Of a stretch of DNA of 64,000 nucleotides, positions 1 through 8,870 are shown in pieces. The DNA lies in the NCBI RefSeq assembly GCF_005116505.1, contig NZ_SWBR01000005.1, forward strand, positions 186,001-250,000. Reading direction: 5' to 3'. Position 1 is the first letter of the stretch; every line of letters begins with the position of its first letter. This stretch comes from Pedobacter polaris. Its GTDB lineage: Bacteria > Bacteroidota > Bacteroidia > Sphingobacteriales > Sphingobacteriaceae. A model generated the notes under the pieces. The model did no database searches and was not told the origin of the DNA. It was given only the letters and a program-made list of their open reading frames with translations. The translations under genes and the position numbers were made by a program.

Positions 1-977
1 TATAAAATTGTTCTATCCTTATCAAATAAATATAAGCCTGTCATATACAAACAGCCCAAATCTACCAAGTCCCAATTGTTAATTCGATCATGGCGGCGCA
101 TATAAAGTTCAAAAAATTCTGCCAACCTTACTGGGTTAATTTTTTTATCTCGTGCGGCTTTATCCATAATACTCATAGCACCAGTTCGAGCTTCGTGAAT
201 CGGACTTTCTAATAATAACTCGATTTCTTCAATTGGCATTTGATTGCATTGTTTGGCCAATTCGAAAATGAAACCCATTTTTACGCCAATAAATTCGTCG
301 CCAAAGCCATAATCTCCTTCTTCTGATTTAAAATAGCGAAGAATCTTTCTCAACTCTTCATTAGATTGATTCGCTTTTAAGATTTCAATAAAAGATTTGG
401 CGGTTAATTCCATCTTATTCTTTAAAAACTCATCAGTAAAATGTTGTTTGTGTTTTGGGTGAGTAAATTTCTCATCATTAAAAGTTTTGGAATCTCCTTT
501 TGGGATAGAAAGCGATTTCCAGTTTTGATTACAGAGCATTTTGCCCAAAAACACGATTTGCCCAACATGGTAAGGATAGTGGGCCAATTGTCTATTTATT
601 GCTTCGGCAACTGTATGTCCTTGATTTCGGATATAGATCTCTTTTGCTAAGTCTTCGCTTGTTAGCGAAGTTATTGCGTTAAATAAACATTGCCAACCTG
701 AATCCCATTTTTCTAAAAGTTCTTCTTTGCTGCCAATGTCATTTTTAAATTCTTCATCTCTATTGCGCCATTCTTTTTCGCCGTCAGTAGTTAAAAAATT
801 GGTCCAACGAGAAAGCATATTGCCCCAAAGGTGTTTTACAACCATTGCGATGCTATTGCTCTCTTCGTTAAATTGCCAAAATAACTGCTCTTCGTTTAGT
901 TGAGCAAAGGTTTTATCGCCGAGCATTTTGTAATATTCAAACTGCTTTTTAACGCTTTCTAGGTAATCATTGGTCAT
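1..977 (-). CDS. DinB-like (DUF1572) protein fused to an AlkD-like DNA alkylation repair domain, partial
   Basis: The frame is open from the ATG at 977 to the window edge, so the C-terminus is missing (325 codons visible). Residues 1-188 match the DUF1572 branch of the DinB-like four-helix fold: an N-terminal helix pair, the AMVVKHLWGN segment and a His-rich HYPYHVGQI segment, the usual metal-site pattern of DinB proteins. The frame then continues without a stop into MELTAKSFIEILKANQSN (from residue 189), which looks like the start of a HEAT-type DNA alkylation repair (AlkD-like) protein. The internal ATG at 413 could be a separate start, but no stop codon divides the halves. DinB-like proteins are often thiol-dependent metalloenzymes; AlkD removes alkylated bases. 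The exact role here is unknown. It is the last gene visible in a minus-strand run with the dehydrogenase and HEAT genes. Confidence 0.75.
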   Translation of the reverse strand, partial: MTNDYLESVKKQFEYYKMLGDKTFAQLNEEQLFWQFNEESNSIAMVVKHLWGNMLSRWTNFLTTDGEKEWRNRDEEFKNDIGSKEELLEKWDSGWQCLFNAITSLTSEDLAKEIYIRNQGHTVAEAINRQLAHYPYHVGQIVFLGKMLCNQNWKSLSIPKGDSKTFNDEKFTHPKHKQHFTDEFLKNKMELTAKSFIEILKANQSNEELRKILRYFKSEEGDYGFGDEFIGVKMGFIFELAKQCNQMPIEEIELLLESPIHEARTGAMSIMDKAARDKKINPVRLAEFFELYMRRHDRINNWDLVDLGCLYMTGLYLFDKDRTIL

Positions 978-987
978 TGTAATTTGT

Positions 988-1709
988 TTATTCATCAACA
1001 CGAATGATAGTTCCATTTTCTATAGCTTCATCTTGGTCTATCGCAAATATCTGTTGTCCGACAGTTGTTGCATTAGCTAATGAATTTGTAGCCTTAAGTT
1101 CTAAAAACCTGTCAATTGAGGCAAAGCTTTCTTTATCACTTTGGCGTATTTTCGCCTGCATCTCTGTATCTACAACGCCAGGATAAATGGCAATGATTTT
1201 AGTGCCATTTATTACGCTGTCCTGTTCAAGTGCAACTGTTTTTGTCATCATGTCTATTGCTGCTTTCGTAGCGCAATAAACTGTCCAGCCGTAATAAGGT
1301 TTTGGGCGGCACCAGAAGAGATGTTGATGATATGTTTTTCACATGCCCAATCTTTCGTTAAACTAATCCATATTGAAGTTAATATTAAAGGTGCAACGGT
1401 GTTCAATTGAACAGATGCCTCAATGTCTTTTATATCCTCAATCCTTCCAATTTGCCCTAATGTTCCGGCATTATTGATAAGTGTTATTTGCTGTAAATCT
1501 TGCTGTTTAATATCGTCAAAAATGCCCGACAGTAAATCTCTAATTCCATCAGTTTTACTAAGGTCAAATTCAACCTGTTTAACGTTTTTAAAAGTTTCGT
1601 TTTTAGTTCTGGCAATTGAGAAAATCTGATAGCCATGGCTTTGGTAAGTTTCAATTATTCCTTTGCCTATTCCCTTACTTCCACCAGTGATGATAAGTAT
1701 TTTACTCAT
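988..1709 (-). pseudogene. Short-chain dehydrogenase/reductase, frameshifted
   Basis: Two abutting frames together make one SDR of about 242 residues. The N-terminal part (from the ATG at 1709) has the Rossmann glycine motif TGGSKGIG, the NNAG motif and the NISSGAAQ catalytic-serine strand, then runs out of frame and stops at about 1254. The other frame supplies KPYYGWTVYCATKAA, which contains the catalytic Tyr-x3-Lys, and the C-terminal half ending at 988. The switch is at a run of four T (1300-1303 on the plus strand). One extra base there would restore an uninterrupted SDR. As written, the first product lacks the catalytic Tyr and Lys and should be inactive. It follows the HEAT gene by 2 bases, so they were probably cotranscribed. 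A sequencing error in the homopolymer is a real alternative. Confidence 0.8.
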
Positions 1710-1711
1710 TA

Positions 1712-2470
1712 TCAAATGTAATGATTATCAATATACTGTTTAGCTTGTTCTTGCGTTAGCGCAGAAAAATCGCGATATCGAAAATGTACATCTATAATTT
1801 CCTCAAGTGCTTGGCTAACAAGTTTTTTATTCTCCCAATTTTTAAGACTTGAAATTACTGTTGCCAAGCATCCTTTTTTATAAGCAATTTGACCAATTAC
1901 ATGCACCAAGGTATTTCTAACCCTTGCTGTTTTGTCATATTGTAATTCTTTTAGTAAAGGTAATATGTCTTGTGGGTATTTGCGACCCCTAAGCTCAATG
2001 CCGTGGCAAATTTCTCTTCTAACTTCTTTATCTGAATGATGGAGGTATTGCCTTGCCCAATCTAATACAGAAGTTGGATTTACCTCGCCCATTTTTTTAA
2101 TGCAACCAATTACAGCATTTCTTGGAGAATGGTGTTTGTCAAATAAGCCTTCATCAAAAAATGATTTTACGGTTTCGAAATCATTTTTACCAATTTCTCC
2201 GGCTGCATTAATAACAGTTTGTCTTATTTTAAAATCGTTATGCTGCAAGAGCGTTTTTAATGTTGCAATAATTTTCGTTTTTAAAGAATCATCTGAGAAA
2301 TAGAGTCTCCCACAACTTAAATAGGCAGATTTTCTGATGTATGTATCTTCGCTACTAAAATATTGGATAATTTGGTTTAATAAATTTTGTTCCAATTCTT
2401 GCCGAATATTGGTTTTTATATCTTCTACAAGATTTAGGCGTTCTGCTTTTGTTAAATCATAAAAAGCCAT
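1712..2470 (-). CDS. HEAT-repeat protein
   Basis: 252 residues from the ATG at 2470 (MAFYDLTKAERLNLV); an upstream non-ATG extension is possible but less likely. The protein is a run of paired helices of about 30 residues with HEAT-like spacing, for example RKSAYLSCGRLYF, RQTVINAAGEIGK, RNAVIGCIKKMGE, RREICHGIELRGR and RNTLVHVIGQIAY. Such solenoids bind proteins or nucleic acid; the AlkD DNA glycosylases are built the same way, but I see no clear AlkD catalytic signature. There is no signal peptide, so it is probably cytoplasmic. It sits directly upstream of the frameshifted dehydrogenase (2-base gap) and near a gene with an AlkD-like domain. Function unknown. Confidence 0.75.
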   Translation of the reverse strand: MAFYDLTKAERLNLVEDIKTNIRQELEQNLLNQIIQYFSSEDTYIRKSAYLSCGRLYFSDDSLKTKIIATLKTLLQHNDFKIRQTVINAAGEIGKNDFETVKSFFDEGLFDKHHSPRNAVIGCIKKMGEVNPTSVLDWARQYLHHSDKEVRREICHGIELRGRKYPQDILPLLKELQYDKTARVRNTLVHVIGQIAYKKGCLATVISSLKNWENKKLVSQALEEIIDVHFRYRDFSALTQEQAKQYIDNHYI

Positions 2471-2546
2471 TTTAAATAAATTGAAATTTAACACATTCAC
2501 TAAAAGGGGAGATTGTGTAAATAAGTTTTAATGATTTATCTATTTA

Positions 2547-2999
2547 TTATCTCAATACCTTTTCAAAGCAAACGCTGTTTTCAACACCAATATATTGGCC
2601 ATAATTTGGAATTGATTTATATCCAAGTTTCTGATACAATGAAATGGCATCAGCTTGTCTAATTCCCGTTTCTAGCATGCATTTTTCATAACCCATTTCT
2701 TTAGCCCAGCTTTCTAGTTCATTTAAAATTGTAGTAGCAACTCCTTTTTTTCTACCATCAGGTGAGGTATACATTCGTTTTACTTCCATAGCAGTTGGCG
2801 AAAGTTCTTTAATTGCTCCACAGCCTATTGGGTTATCATTTTCATAAGCCACTACAGCATGTTTTATTTTGTCAATTTTATTGAACTGCGCATAAAAAGC
2901 ATGTTCATTCCCGTCTATTACAGCGAGGTAGGCATCTAAATCTTTAACAAGTGCAATAAAAGCTAAGTTATCTGAATCGGTTCTAATGGTATTGATCAT
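2547..2999 (-). CDS. GNAT family N-acetyltransferase
   Basis: 150 residues. The acetyl-CoA binding motif A is seen as VKRMYTSPDGRKKGVATTIL (R/Q-x-x-G-x-G/A type) with the following helix, and the C-terminal TGIRQADAISLYQKLGY segment is the typical GNAT motif B in which the conserved Tyr lies. Family knowledge: it transfers an acetyl group from acetyl-CoA to an amine. The substrate cannot be read from the sequence. Cytoplasmic, complete length for the family. It is separated from the downstream HEAT gene by about 75 bases, so it may be its own unit. Confidence 0.85.
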   Translation of the reverse strand: MINTIRTDSDNLAFIALVKDLDAYLAVIDGNEHAFYAQFNKIDKIKHAVVAYENDNPIGCGAIKELSPTAMEVKRMYTSPDGRKKGVATTILNELESWAKEMGYEKCMLETGIRQADAISLYQKLGYKSIPNYGQYIGVENSVCFEKVLR

Positions 3000-3072
3000 G
3001 ATGATGAAATTATATCATTCAATATTATGTTCTTTTTAAATTAAAGCATAATTATTCGATAATATATTTTTT

Positions 3073-3435
3073 TCATAACAATAAACTTTGACCGAAAGTA
3101 AGTGAATTGTGATCAGGGTCAAGTAAAGCAAATTCTTTTTGCCCCCAGGGTTTTACATGTAAATGGCCAGCGGTTGGTATATTTAATTTTTGAAGTAAAA
3201 TCATATCATACCATTCCTCAATATGGTCAGTTCGGATATAAACTTGCCCATAGTTTTCTAGCGGATTAAGTTCTTTAAATTCAAAGAAGTGAATCTCTAT
3301 ATTTTCTTTTTGCACCATTAAGTATTCAGCATAGTCTGCAGAACCTAGTTCTTTAAAGCCAAGTTTATTGATATAAAAATCTTTCGTAATAGCTTTATTG
3401 CGCATGGGAAGTTTGGGGTTGATAGCAGTAAGCAT
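3073..3435 (-). CDS. VOC family protein (glyoxalase/bleomycin-resistance type)
   Basis: 120 residues with the two beta-alpha-beta-beta-beta halves of the vicinal-oxygen-chelate fold: LPMRNKAITKDFYINKLGFKE at the N-terminus and FALLDPDHNSLTFGQ at the C-terminus. It looks most like bleomycin-resistance-type proteins (IEIHFFEF strand). Family members either chelate a metal for catalysis or sequester drugs. The usual metal ligands are not all obvious, so a specific reaction is not claimed. Small, cytoplasmic, single gene. Confidence 0.8.
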   Translation of the reverse strand: MLTAINPKLPMRNKAITKDFYINKLGFKELGSADYAEYLMVQKENIEIHFFEFKELNPLENYGQVYIRTDHIEEWYDMILLQKLNIPTAGHLHVKPWGQKEFALLDPDHNSLTFGQSLLL

Positions 3436-3515
3436 GGGATATAATTAAAAAAGAGTTAGCCTTAAGAAAATGTTTCTTAAAGTTAACTCCTTTTGTTTGC
3501 TAATGCAATAGGTTT

Positions 3516-4280
3516 TTACAACATCATTCCGCCAGAAACCTCGATGCGTTGCCCGTTGATCCATCTTGCCTCGTCAGTACATAAAAAGGCAACAACACCA
3601 CCAATATCATCTGGCAAACCAACGCGACCTAAAGCGGTAGCACTGGCGATATGGGCATTGATATCCTTATCATCTCTTGTTCGTCCACCACCAAAATCGG
3701 TCTCAATTGCTCCAGGAGCAACAACATTTGCCGCAATTCCTCTAAAACCTAGTTCTTTAGCTAAGTATCTTGTTAAACCTTCAACAGCACCTTTCATTGA
3801 ACCATAAGCAGACGAGCCTGGGAATGAGAAACGTGCCAAACCCGACGAAATATTGATGATACGACCACCATCATTTAAAAAAGGTAGCGACTTCTGAGTT
3901 AAGAAAAATACACCCTTGTAATGAATATTTAGGGCAGTGTCAAATTGCTCTTCTGTTGTTTCAGCAAAAGGAGCGTACAAAGCTGTGCCAGCGTTGTTAA
4001 TTAAGAAGTCGAAATTTGTACTTCCAGTGTTTTCTTTTAAATGTGAAGTTACTTGGTTAAGGAAACTATCAAATGATTTAATGTCCCCTGCATCAAGCTG
4101 AAGCGAAAGTGCCTTTTGTCCAAGAGATTCGATTTCTGCAACTACCTTATCAGCTTCAATTTTGTTGCTATGATAGGTAAGTACTACATCAATTCCTTTT
4201 TTGGCAAGAGCGATTGCCATATTTTTGCCTAGTCCGCGGCTACCACCGGTTACCAAAGCTATTTTGTTTCTTGTATTCAT
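3516..4280 (-). CDS. SDR family oxidoreductase
   Basis: About 254 residues from the ATG at 4280 (MNTRNKIALVTGG). Classical SDR signatures are all present in order: cofactor motif TGGSRGLG near residue 11, LINNAGTAL, the catalytic serine strand INISSG, the active-site Tyr-x3-Lys as YGSMK, and VAPGAIETD after it. The C-terminal RWINGQRIEVSGG is typical of NADPH-dependent members. Substrate unknown. Unlike the SDR at 988-1709 this one is intact. The AraC regulator just upstream (4419-5342, same strand, about 140 bases away) may control it; in many genomes such pairs are linked, but no operator is visible. Confidence 0.9.
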   Translation of the reverse strand: MNTRNKIALVTGGSRGLGKNMAIALAKKGIDVVLTYHSNKIEADKVVAEIESLGQKALSLQLDAGDIKSFDSFLNQVTSHLKENTGSTNFDFLINNAGTALYAPFAETTEEQFDTALNIHYKGVFFLTQKSLPFLNDGGRIINISSGLARFSFPGSSAYGSMKGAVEGLTRYLAKELGFRGIAANVVAPGAIETDFGGGRTRDDKDINAHIASATALGRVGLPDDIGGVVAFLCTDEARWINGQRIEVSGGMML

Positions 4281-4418
4281 ATCTTTATGTTTTTGATAAA
4301 ACAAAGATCATACAATTTGAAGAGGAGCACTTGTAAACATCAATCCATTGTTTGCAAGAATCAAATATTGGTTTCTTAGGTGCTCAACAGGTTCAGAAAG
4401 GTAAACTGGATTGAAAAT

Positions 4419-5342
4419 TTAAGTACGAAAGGTTAGGGGAGAAACCTTTGCTTGCTTTTTAAAGAAATTAGAAAAGTGAGCCACCTCTTCAAAACCTAAC
4501 GTATAAGCAATTTCAGAGATGTTCCAATCAGTTTGTTTGAGGAGTATTTTTGCTTCTTGTGCAATGCGACTGCCGATGAAATCTGTTGTTGTTTTGCCGG
4601 AATGTTCTTTTAAAACTTTATTTAAGTGGTTAACATGGATGTTTAGTCGCTCTGCGTAATCTTTTGCAGTACGTAATATTAATTGTTGTCCTAATGCTGT
4701 AATTGGAAATTGACGCTCTAGTAATTCTACAAATAAACCCACAACTCTAGTGGTTGCATTGTGTGCTGTATATTGGGCAATATCAGGCTGTAATTTTTGT
4801 CCATAGTGAATCAATTCTAAAACATAATTTCGCAATAAATCATATTTAAACGCATAATTTGATGCCATTTCTTTGAACATCTTTTCAAATAGGTATTCTA
4901 TTTCTTTCACTTGATTTTCATCTAGTTGAAAAACAGGATAGCCGCCAGCTTTAAATATAGGAAGGTTATCTAATACAATTCCACTTTGTGAAGAGGTTAA
5001 GAATTCATGAGAGAAGATACAGAAATAACCTGATTGCTCTTCATCTTGGGGAATGTAATGGTATGGTACTTTTGGTGAGGCAAATAACAAACCATTCTTT
5101 TTAATTTCGATAACCTTATCTGCGTATTCAGCCCGATTGTGCCCGTTAATTAAACTGATTTTATAATAAGTGCGCCTGTTATAAGGCATTGTCTTTGTTT
5201 CTTTTACCTTTTTTCTTACGCTTGCAATATTGAAAACATTGAAATGGCCAATGTCTTTGTTGATGCCTTCTGGTAAAATGGTTTCTAGCTCATTGTCAAA
5301 ACCCATTTCTCTATAAAAATCTTTTAGTGAAGTGATTTCCAT
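4419..5342 (-). CDS. AraC family transcriptional regulator
   Basis: 307 residues from the ATG at 5342 (MEITSLKDFYREMGFD). The N-terminal ~190 residues are a sensory domain of beta-strand type. The C-terminal ~100 residues are the double helix-turn-helix of AraC/XylS proteins: AERLNIHVNHLNKVLKEH for the first HTH, and ISEIAYTLGFEEVAHFSNFF followed by FKKQAKVSPLTFR for the second. Probably a cytoplasmic DNA-binding activator. The likely target is the downstream SDR gene on the same strand, by position only. Ligand unknown. Confidence 0.88.
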   Translation of the reverse strand: MEITSLKDFYREMGFDNELETILPEGINKDIGHFNVFNIASVRKKVKETKTMPYNRRTYYKISLINGHNRAEYADKVIEIKKNGLLFASPKVPYHYIPQDEEQSGYFCIFSHEFLTSSQSGIVLDNLPIFKAGGYPVFQLDENQVKEIEYLFEKMFKEMASNYAFKYDLLRNYVLELIHYGQKLQPDIAQYTAHNATTRVVGLFVELLERQFPITALGQQLILRTAKDYAERLNIHVNHLNKVLKEHSGKTTTDFIGSRIAQEAKILLKQTDWNISEIAYTLGFEEVAHFSNFFKKQAKVSPLTFRT

Positions 5343-5484
5343 GATGGTTGCAAAATTCAAATCTAAGGAATTTTAGCTATTAATGAAATTCAGATCAGTA
5401 AGAAAAAATTTGGTTCTTAATTAATGCTTTCTACTAAGTAAAAAAGAAATTTAGAACTGGCAGGTATATTGCTATATATAAATT

Positions 5485-5988
5485 ATGAATACATATAAAA
5501 TTATTTTACCCGCTTTACTAATCGTTGCGGTTGCTGCATGTAGTCCTTCTACTCAAAATGCTAAAGAAGTTGTGGCAACAGATAGTGCTACTAATCAAAT
5601 TGATACGGCACTGGTTACGAAAATATCAATTCCTGCTAATTTAAGCGTAGGAACTCCAATTGAAATGACCTTTACTGTGTACAATCCAACTGATTCTGTT
5701 AAAACATTTTGTAAATGGCATACTCCATTTGAGCCATTAATGAGTAAATACCTGGATGTAACTTCCGCTGAAGGAATAGAAGCAGCTTACAAAGGGCCAA
5801 TGGCAAAAAGAATAATGCCACCTCCGACAGATAGTTACCTAAGCATTAAGCCAAAAGATAGCTTGTCTGTAAAAGTAGATTTAACAAAAGCTTATGATAT
5901 AAAGGCGGGAAATTATACCGTTAAATATAATTCGGCAGGTATAAGTGGTTTGAAATTAACTGATAGTGTTCAGTTTGCTATTAAATAA
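5485..5988 (+). CDS. Putative lipoprotein
   Basis: 167 residues. The N-terminus is a short charged start, a hydrophobic stretch and the lipobox-like VAVAAC followed by SPST, so it is probably cleaved before Cys and lipid-anchored. The mature part has a Thr/Ser-rich linker and then a beta-rich domain with LSVGTPIEMTFTVYNPTDS, which resembles immunoglobulin-like protease-inhibitor-type folds. No catalytic residues recognised. It stands between a minus-strand AraC gene and a convergent histidine kinase gene, with only 9 bases between its stop and the kinase stop. Confidence 0.75.
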   Translation: MNTYKIILPALLIVAVAACSPSTQNAKEVVATDSATNQIDTALVTKISIPANLSVGTPIEMTFTVYNPTDSVKTFCKWHTPFEPLMSKYLDVTSAEGIEAAYKGPMAKRIMPPPTDSYLSIKPKDSLSVKVDLTKAYDIKAGNYTVKYNSAGISGLKLTDSVQFAIK

Positions 5989-5997
5989 TAATCCTAT

Positions 5998-8079
5998 TTA
6001 ATTTTGTGTATGCTTTAAGGGGATTGAAACATGAAAGGTAGTGCCTTGGCCTAAATTGCTATCTACTGTTATGCTACCATGATTTTGAAGTATTAGATCT
6101 TTACATAGGGTTAAACCAATATGATATCCTTTTTCTCCAGCTGTACCAGTACTAATGGTATGGGATAAGTTGAAAAGATTTTCTTGGTCCTTGTTGCTAA
6201 TTCCTGGTCCTGAATCGCTAATAGAGCATATCACTTTATCCTTATGTAATTTTGCCTCAAAAGTAATTTTATCGTCTAAATCACAAAATTTAATAGCATT
6301 AGAAAGCAAGTTTCTTACCACAGTATCAATCATATTAGAATCGGCAAAGGCTGTAATGTCTTTGTCAATTCTATTTTCTACTGTGAGTCCCTTTAACTTA
6401 ATCTGTGAATCCATTAATTTGATGTTCTCACTTACAATGTCACTAATCTTAATTAATGAAGGTTTTACTACCATGCCATCTAATTGACTTTTAGACCATT
6501 CCAATAGATTATCTAAAAAATTTGCTGTAGAATAAATGGTATCCTCTAATTTGATTAATAATTCACTCAACTCTTTCTTATTTAAAACACCTGTATGGTA
6601 CAATTCGAAAAGCGTTTTTAAGTTATTTAATGGACTTCTTAAATCGTGAGACACGATAGAGAAAAATTTATTCTTAACTGAATTTAGCTTCTCTAACTCT
6701 ATGTTTTGTGTAGAAACAATATCCATATGTGTAGTGAGCTCTTCATTGACTTCGGCAATATGTTGTTTTTGGGCTTGCAACAAAAGATTAGTGGCCTTCT
6801 TTTCTAAGTTTCTCTTGTAATAAAGGGCAAGTAATATGGCCAAGAAAATCAATAGTATCGTGATAATGGAAATCACTGCAACATATTCAGAATTTTTAGC
6901 GGTGATGGTTTTGTTATCCTTTACTAAATTTTTATTATCAGAATTAATTCTATGGAGATCGCTGATGATTACATCTTTTGTAGTTTCATTGGTATTCAAA
7001 CTATCGTTAATGGCTTTATAGGCGGCTTGGAAGATTAGTGCTTCATCAAATTTCTTTTGTGCTGAATTTATCTCTGCCAATAATTCTAATGCATCAGCAG
7101 TTAGCCCTTTTGAATTGCTCTCTTTAGCTCTTAACAAAGCTAAATTTGCTGTTTCTTCGGCTTTTTTATAATCTTTTAAACCCAATTGAGCATGAGATAG
7201 AGATATTAGCACCACACATTCATGGTATAAATTTTTTAATGCTCTATTGTTTTTTAGAGCTATTTCTAAATGTCTTAATGCTTTTTTGTAATTTTTTGCA
7301 TCGATGTATGTCTGGCCAATTCCCCAATTGCTTAGCGCAATGCCATTCAAATCGCCAATCTTTTCTCTAATAGCTAAGCTCTGTTGGTAATATGCCAGTG
7401 ATTGTTTAGGCTTACCCAGTTTTCTGTTCGAATTACCCAATGAAAAAAGAGCATTACCAAGACCAATTTCATCTTTAGGCGTTTCTTTAACATTTTCTAG
7501 CACTTGTTGGAAATAACTATCCGCAGTTTTGTACTCGCCCAAATCAAAATAAATAGATCCTAAATTGGTTATCATTTGATTAATAGGTTTTTTATTACCA
7601 AGTTTTTTATAAATATTTAAAGCCTCTTCATAACTTTTTACAGCTTCTTTTTTTCTATCTAATCGGTCATAGGCAAAACCAATATTTGCATGACTTCTTG
7701 CTATACCAACCACATAATTACTTTCTTTCGCTTTTTGAAAGCCTAAATTAAAATAATACAAAGCACTATCTAGATTACTTCTTATGCCATAGGAAATACC
7801 CATGTCTAGGTATGCACTTGCTACTAGAGAATCTATTCCATTTTTTTCGGCTAATAATTTATACTGGTTGGCATAATAGAATTTTTTTAGTGGATCAACT
7901 GCAGAGTAGGCTGTAGATAATTTTCTCATGATTTTGATCTGAGCAGTATCCGGACTGTTTTTATTCAGTTGACCAAGTAACTCATCTACCTTGGTAGTTT
8001 GGGCAATAGTTGTAATGCTAAGAAAAGATATAAAACAAAAGAGTGAGAACTCTTTAAGTCGTTTTATTAAATTGAGCAT
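5998..8079 (-). CDS. TPR-repeat sensor histidine kinase
   Basis: 693 residues. An N-terminal signal sequence or anchor (about 8-26) is followed by at least six tetratricopeptide repeats, for example NIGFAYDRLDRKKEAVKSYE and NLGSIYFDLGEYKTADSYFQ (about 30-360). A transmembrane helix follows (IITILLIFLAILLALYY, about 400-420), then a coiled coil, then HisKA with the phosphoacceptor H478 in SHDLRSPLNN. The HATPase domain shows the N box NAIKFC and the G boxes DSGPGIS and KGYHIGLTLC. No HAMP and no receiver domain. This arrangement, periplasmic TPRs sensing and cytoplasmic kinase, is common in Bacteroidota. No response regulator gene is adjacent, so its partner is unknown. Confidence 0.93.
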   Translation of the reverse strand: MLNLIKRLKEFSLFCFISFLSITTIAQTTKVDELLGQLNKNSPDTAQIKIMRKLSTAYSAVDPLKKFYYANQYKLLAEKNGIDSLVASAYLDMGISYGIRSNLDSALYYFNLGFQKAKESNYVVGIARSHANIGFAYDRLDRKKEAVKSYEEALNIYKKLGNKKPINQMITNLGSIYFDLGEYKTADSYFQQVLENVKETPKDEIGLGNALFSLGNSNRKLGKPKQSLAYYQQSLAIREKIGDLNGIALSNWGIGQTYIDAKNYKKALRHLEIALKNNRALKNLYHECVVLISLSHAQLGLKDYKKAEETANLALLRAKESNSKGLTADALELLAEINSAQKKFDEALIFQAAYKAINDSLNTNETTKDVIISDLHRINSDNKNLVKDNKTITAKNSEYVAVISIITILLIFLAILLALYYKRNLEKKATNLLLQAQKQHIAEVNEELTTHMDIVSTQNIELEKLNSVKNKFFSIVSHDLRSPLNNLKTLFELYHTGVLNKKELSELLIKLEDTIYSTANFLDNLLEWSKSQLDGMVVKPSLIKISDIVSENIKLMDSQIKLKGLTVENRIDKDITAFADSNMIDTVVRNLLSNAIKFCDLDDKITFEAKLHKDKVICSISDSGPGISNKDQENLFNLSHTISTGTAGEKGYHIGLTLCKDLILQNHGSITVDSNLGQGTTFHVSIPLKHTQN

Positions 8080-8218
8080 AATTGAGCGTTAATTAGGGTA
8101 TGATGCTAATTGCAGAATACCCGATTAAAGTTAAGGATTTATGTTTAAATAAGTTTAGTTTTCATTCTTGCTTTTTAGCTAAAGATGCTAACGCACAAGG
8201 CTTACTTGACTTATATAT

Positions 8219-8503
8219 TCATTTGTCATGCTGAGCCTGTCGAAGCACCTTTATTAAGGGCAACGCTCAGCCTTGCCTCGGCTCATGGGCGCCGAAAGCC
8301 CTAGTCCTTTTTTCTTGATGAAAAAAGTACCAAAAACATCAAGAAAGAACGATGCTTCCGCCCACAGGCCTACACATGGCCCGCCGTTCTTTCAGCCCTA
8401 CGCTCTTTGGTGCAGTGGTGAATAGGAAGGGTTGAGGTTTTGAGGAAAGGTTTGGTTACCGTCATTGCGAGGGCGATATTTCATCGGCTGTGGCAATCTC
8501 CTT
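8219..8503. repeat. Intergenic repeat, copy 1
   Basis: About 285 bases, starting with TGTCATGCTGAGCCTGTCGAAG and ending with CATCGGCTGTGGCAATCTCC. It contains the segments AACGATGCTTCCGCCCACAG, GGCCCGCCGTTCTTTCAGCC and GTGGTGAATAGGAAGGGTTG that recur in the same order in copy 2. It is clearly richer in GC than its flanks. No coding potential seen. Confidence 0.85.
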
Positions 8504-8514
8504 CTTGCTTTTAT

Positions 8515-8800
8515 CATTTGTCATGCTGATCCTATCGAAGCATCTGTTATTTATAGTGCCAACGCTCGGGCTTGCCTCGGCTCATCGCCGCCGAAGGGCT
8601 CCTTCTTTATCCTTGATGATAAAGAAGCAAACAATCAAGAAAGAACGATGCTTCCGCCCACAGGCCTACGCATGGCCCGCCGTTCTTTCAGCCCCACGCT
8701 CCTTGGTGCAGTGGTGAATAGGAAGGGTTGAGGTTTTTGAGGAAAGGTTTGGTTACCGTCATTGCGAGGAGATATTTCATCGGCTTTGGCAATCTCCTTT
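8515..8800. repeat. Intergenic repeat, copy 2
   Basis: Second copy of the element at 8219-8503 in the same orientation, separated by about 11 bases. Substitutions and small indels have accumulated (for example TGATCCTATCGAAG for TGAGCCTGTCGAAG), while the AACGATGCTTCCGCCCACAG and CCGCCGTTCTTTCAGCC blocks are unchanged. Confidence 0.85.
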
Positions 8801-8870
8801 GCTTTAGCTTCCTTGACTTACAATATTAAATTGCTATTGCTGAGCTTGTTGAAGTACTTTTTATATAATT

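Larger units (their letters stand above)
8080..8870. other. 790-base gene-free stretch with tandem repeats
   Basis: No supported gene. Short frames exist at about 8465-8731 but they lie inside the repeat copies and look like artefacts. The stretch holds the two ~285-base repeat copies listed separately, preceded by about 140 bases of AT-rich sequence upstream of the histidine kinase and followed by a fragment of the same hairpin element (TGAGCTTGTTGAAG near 8840). Confidence 0.7.

Noticed and set aside
8465-8731. Plus-strand frames of 75-88 codons
   Set aside because: They lie inside a repeat copy, overlap each other in two frames and show no protein-like composition.
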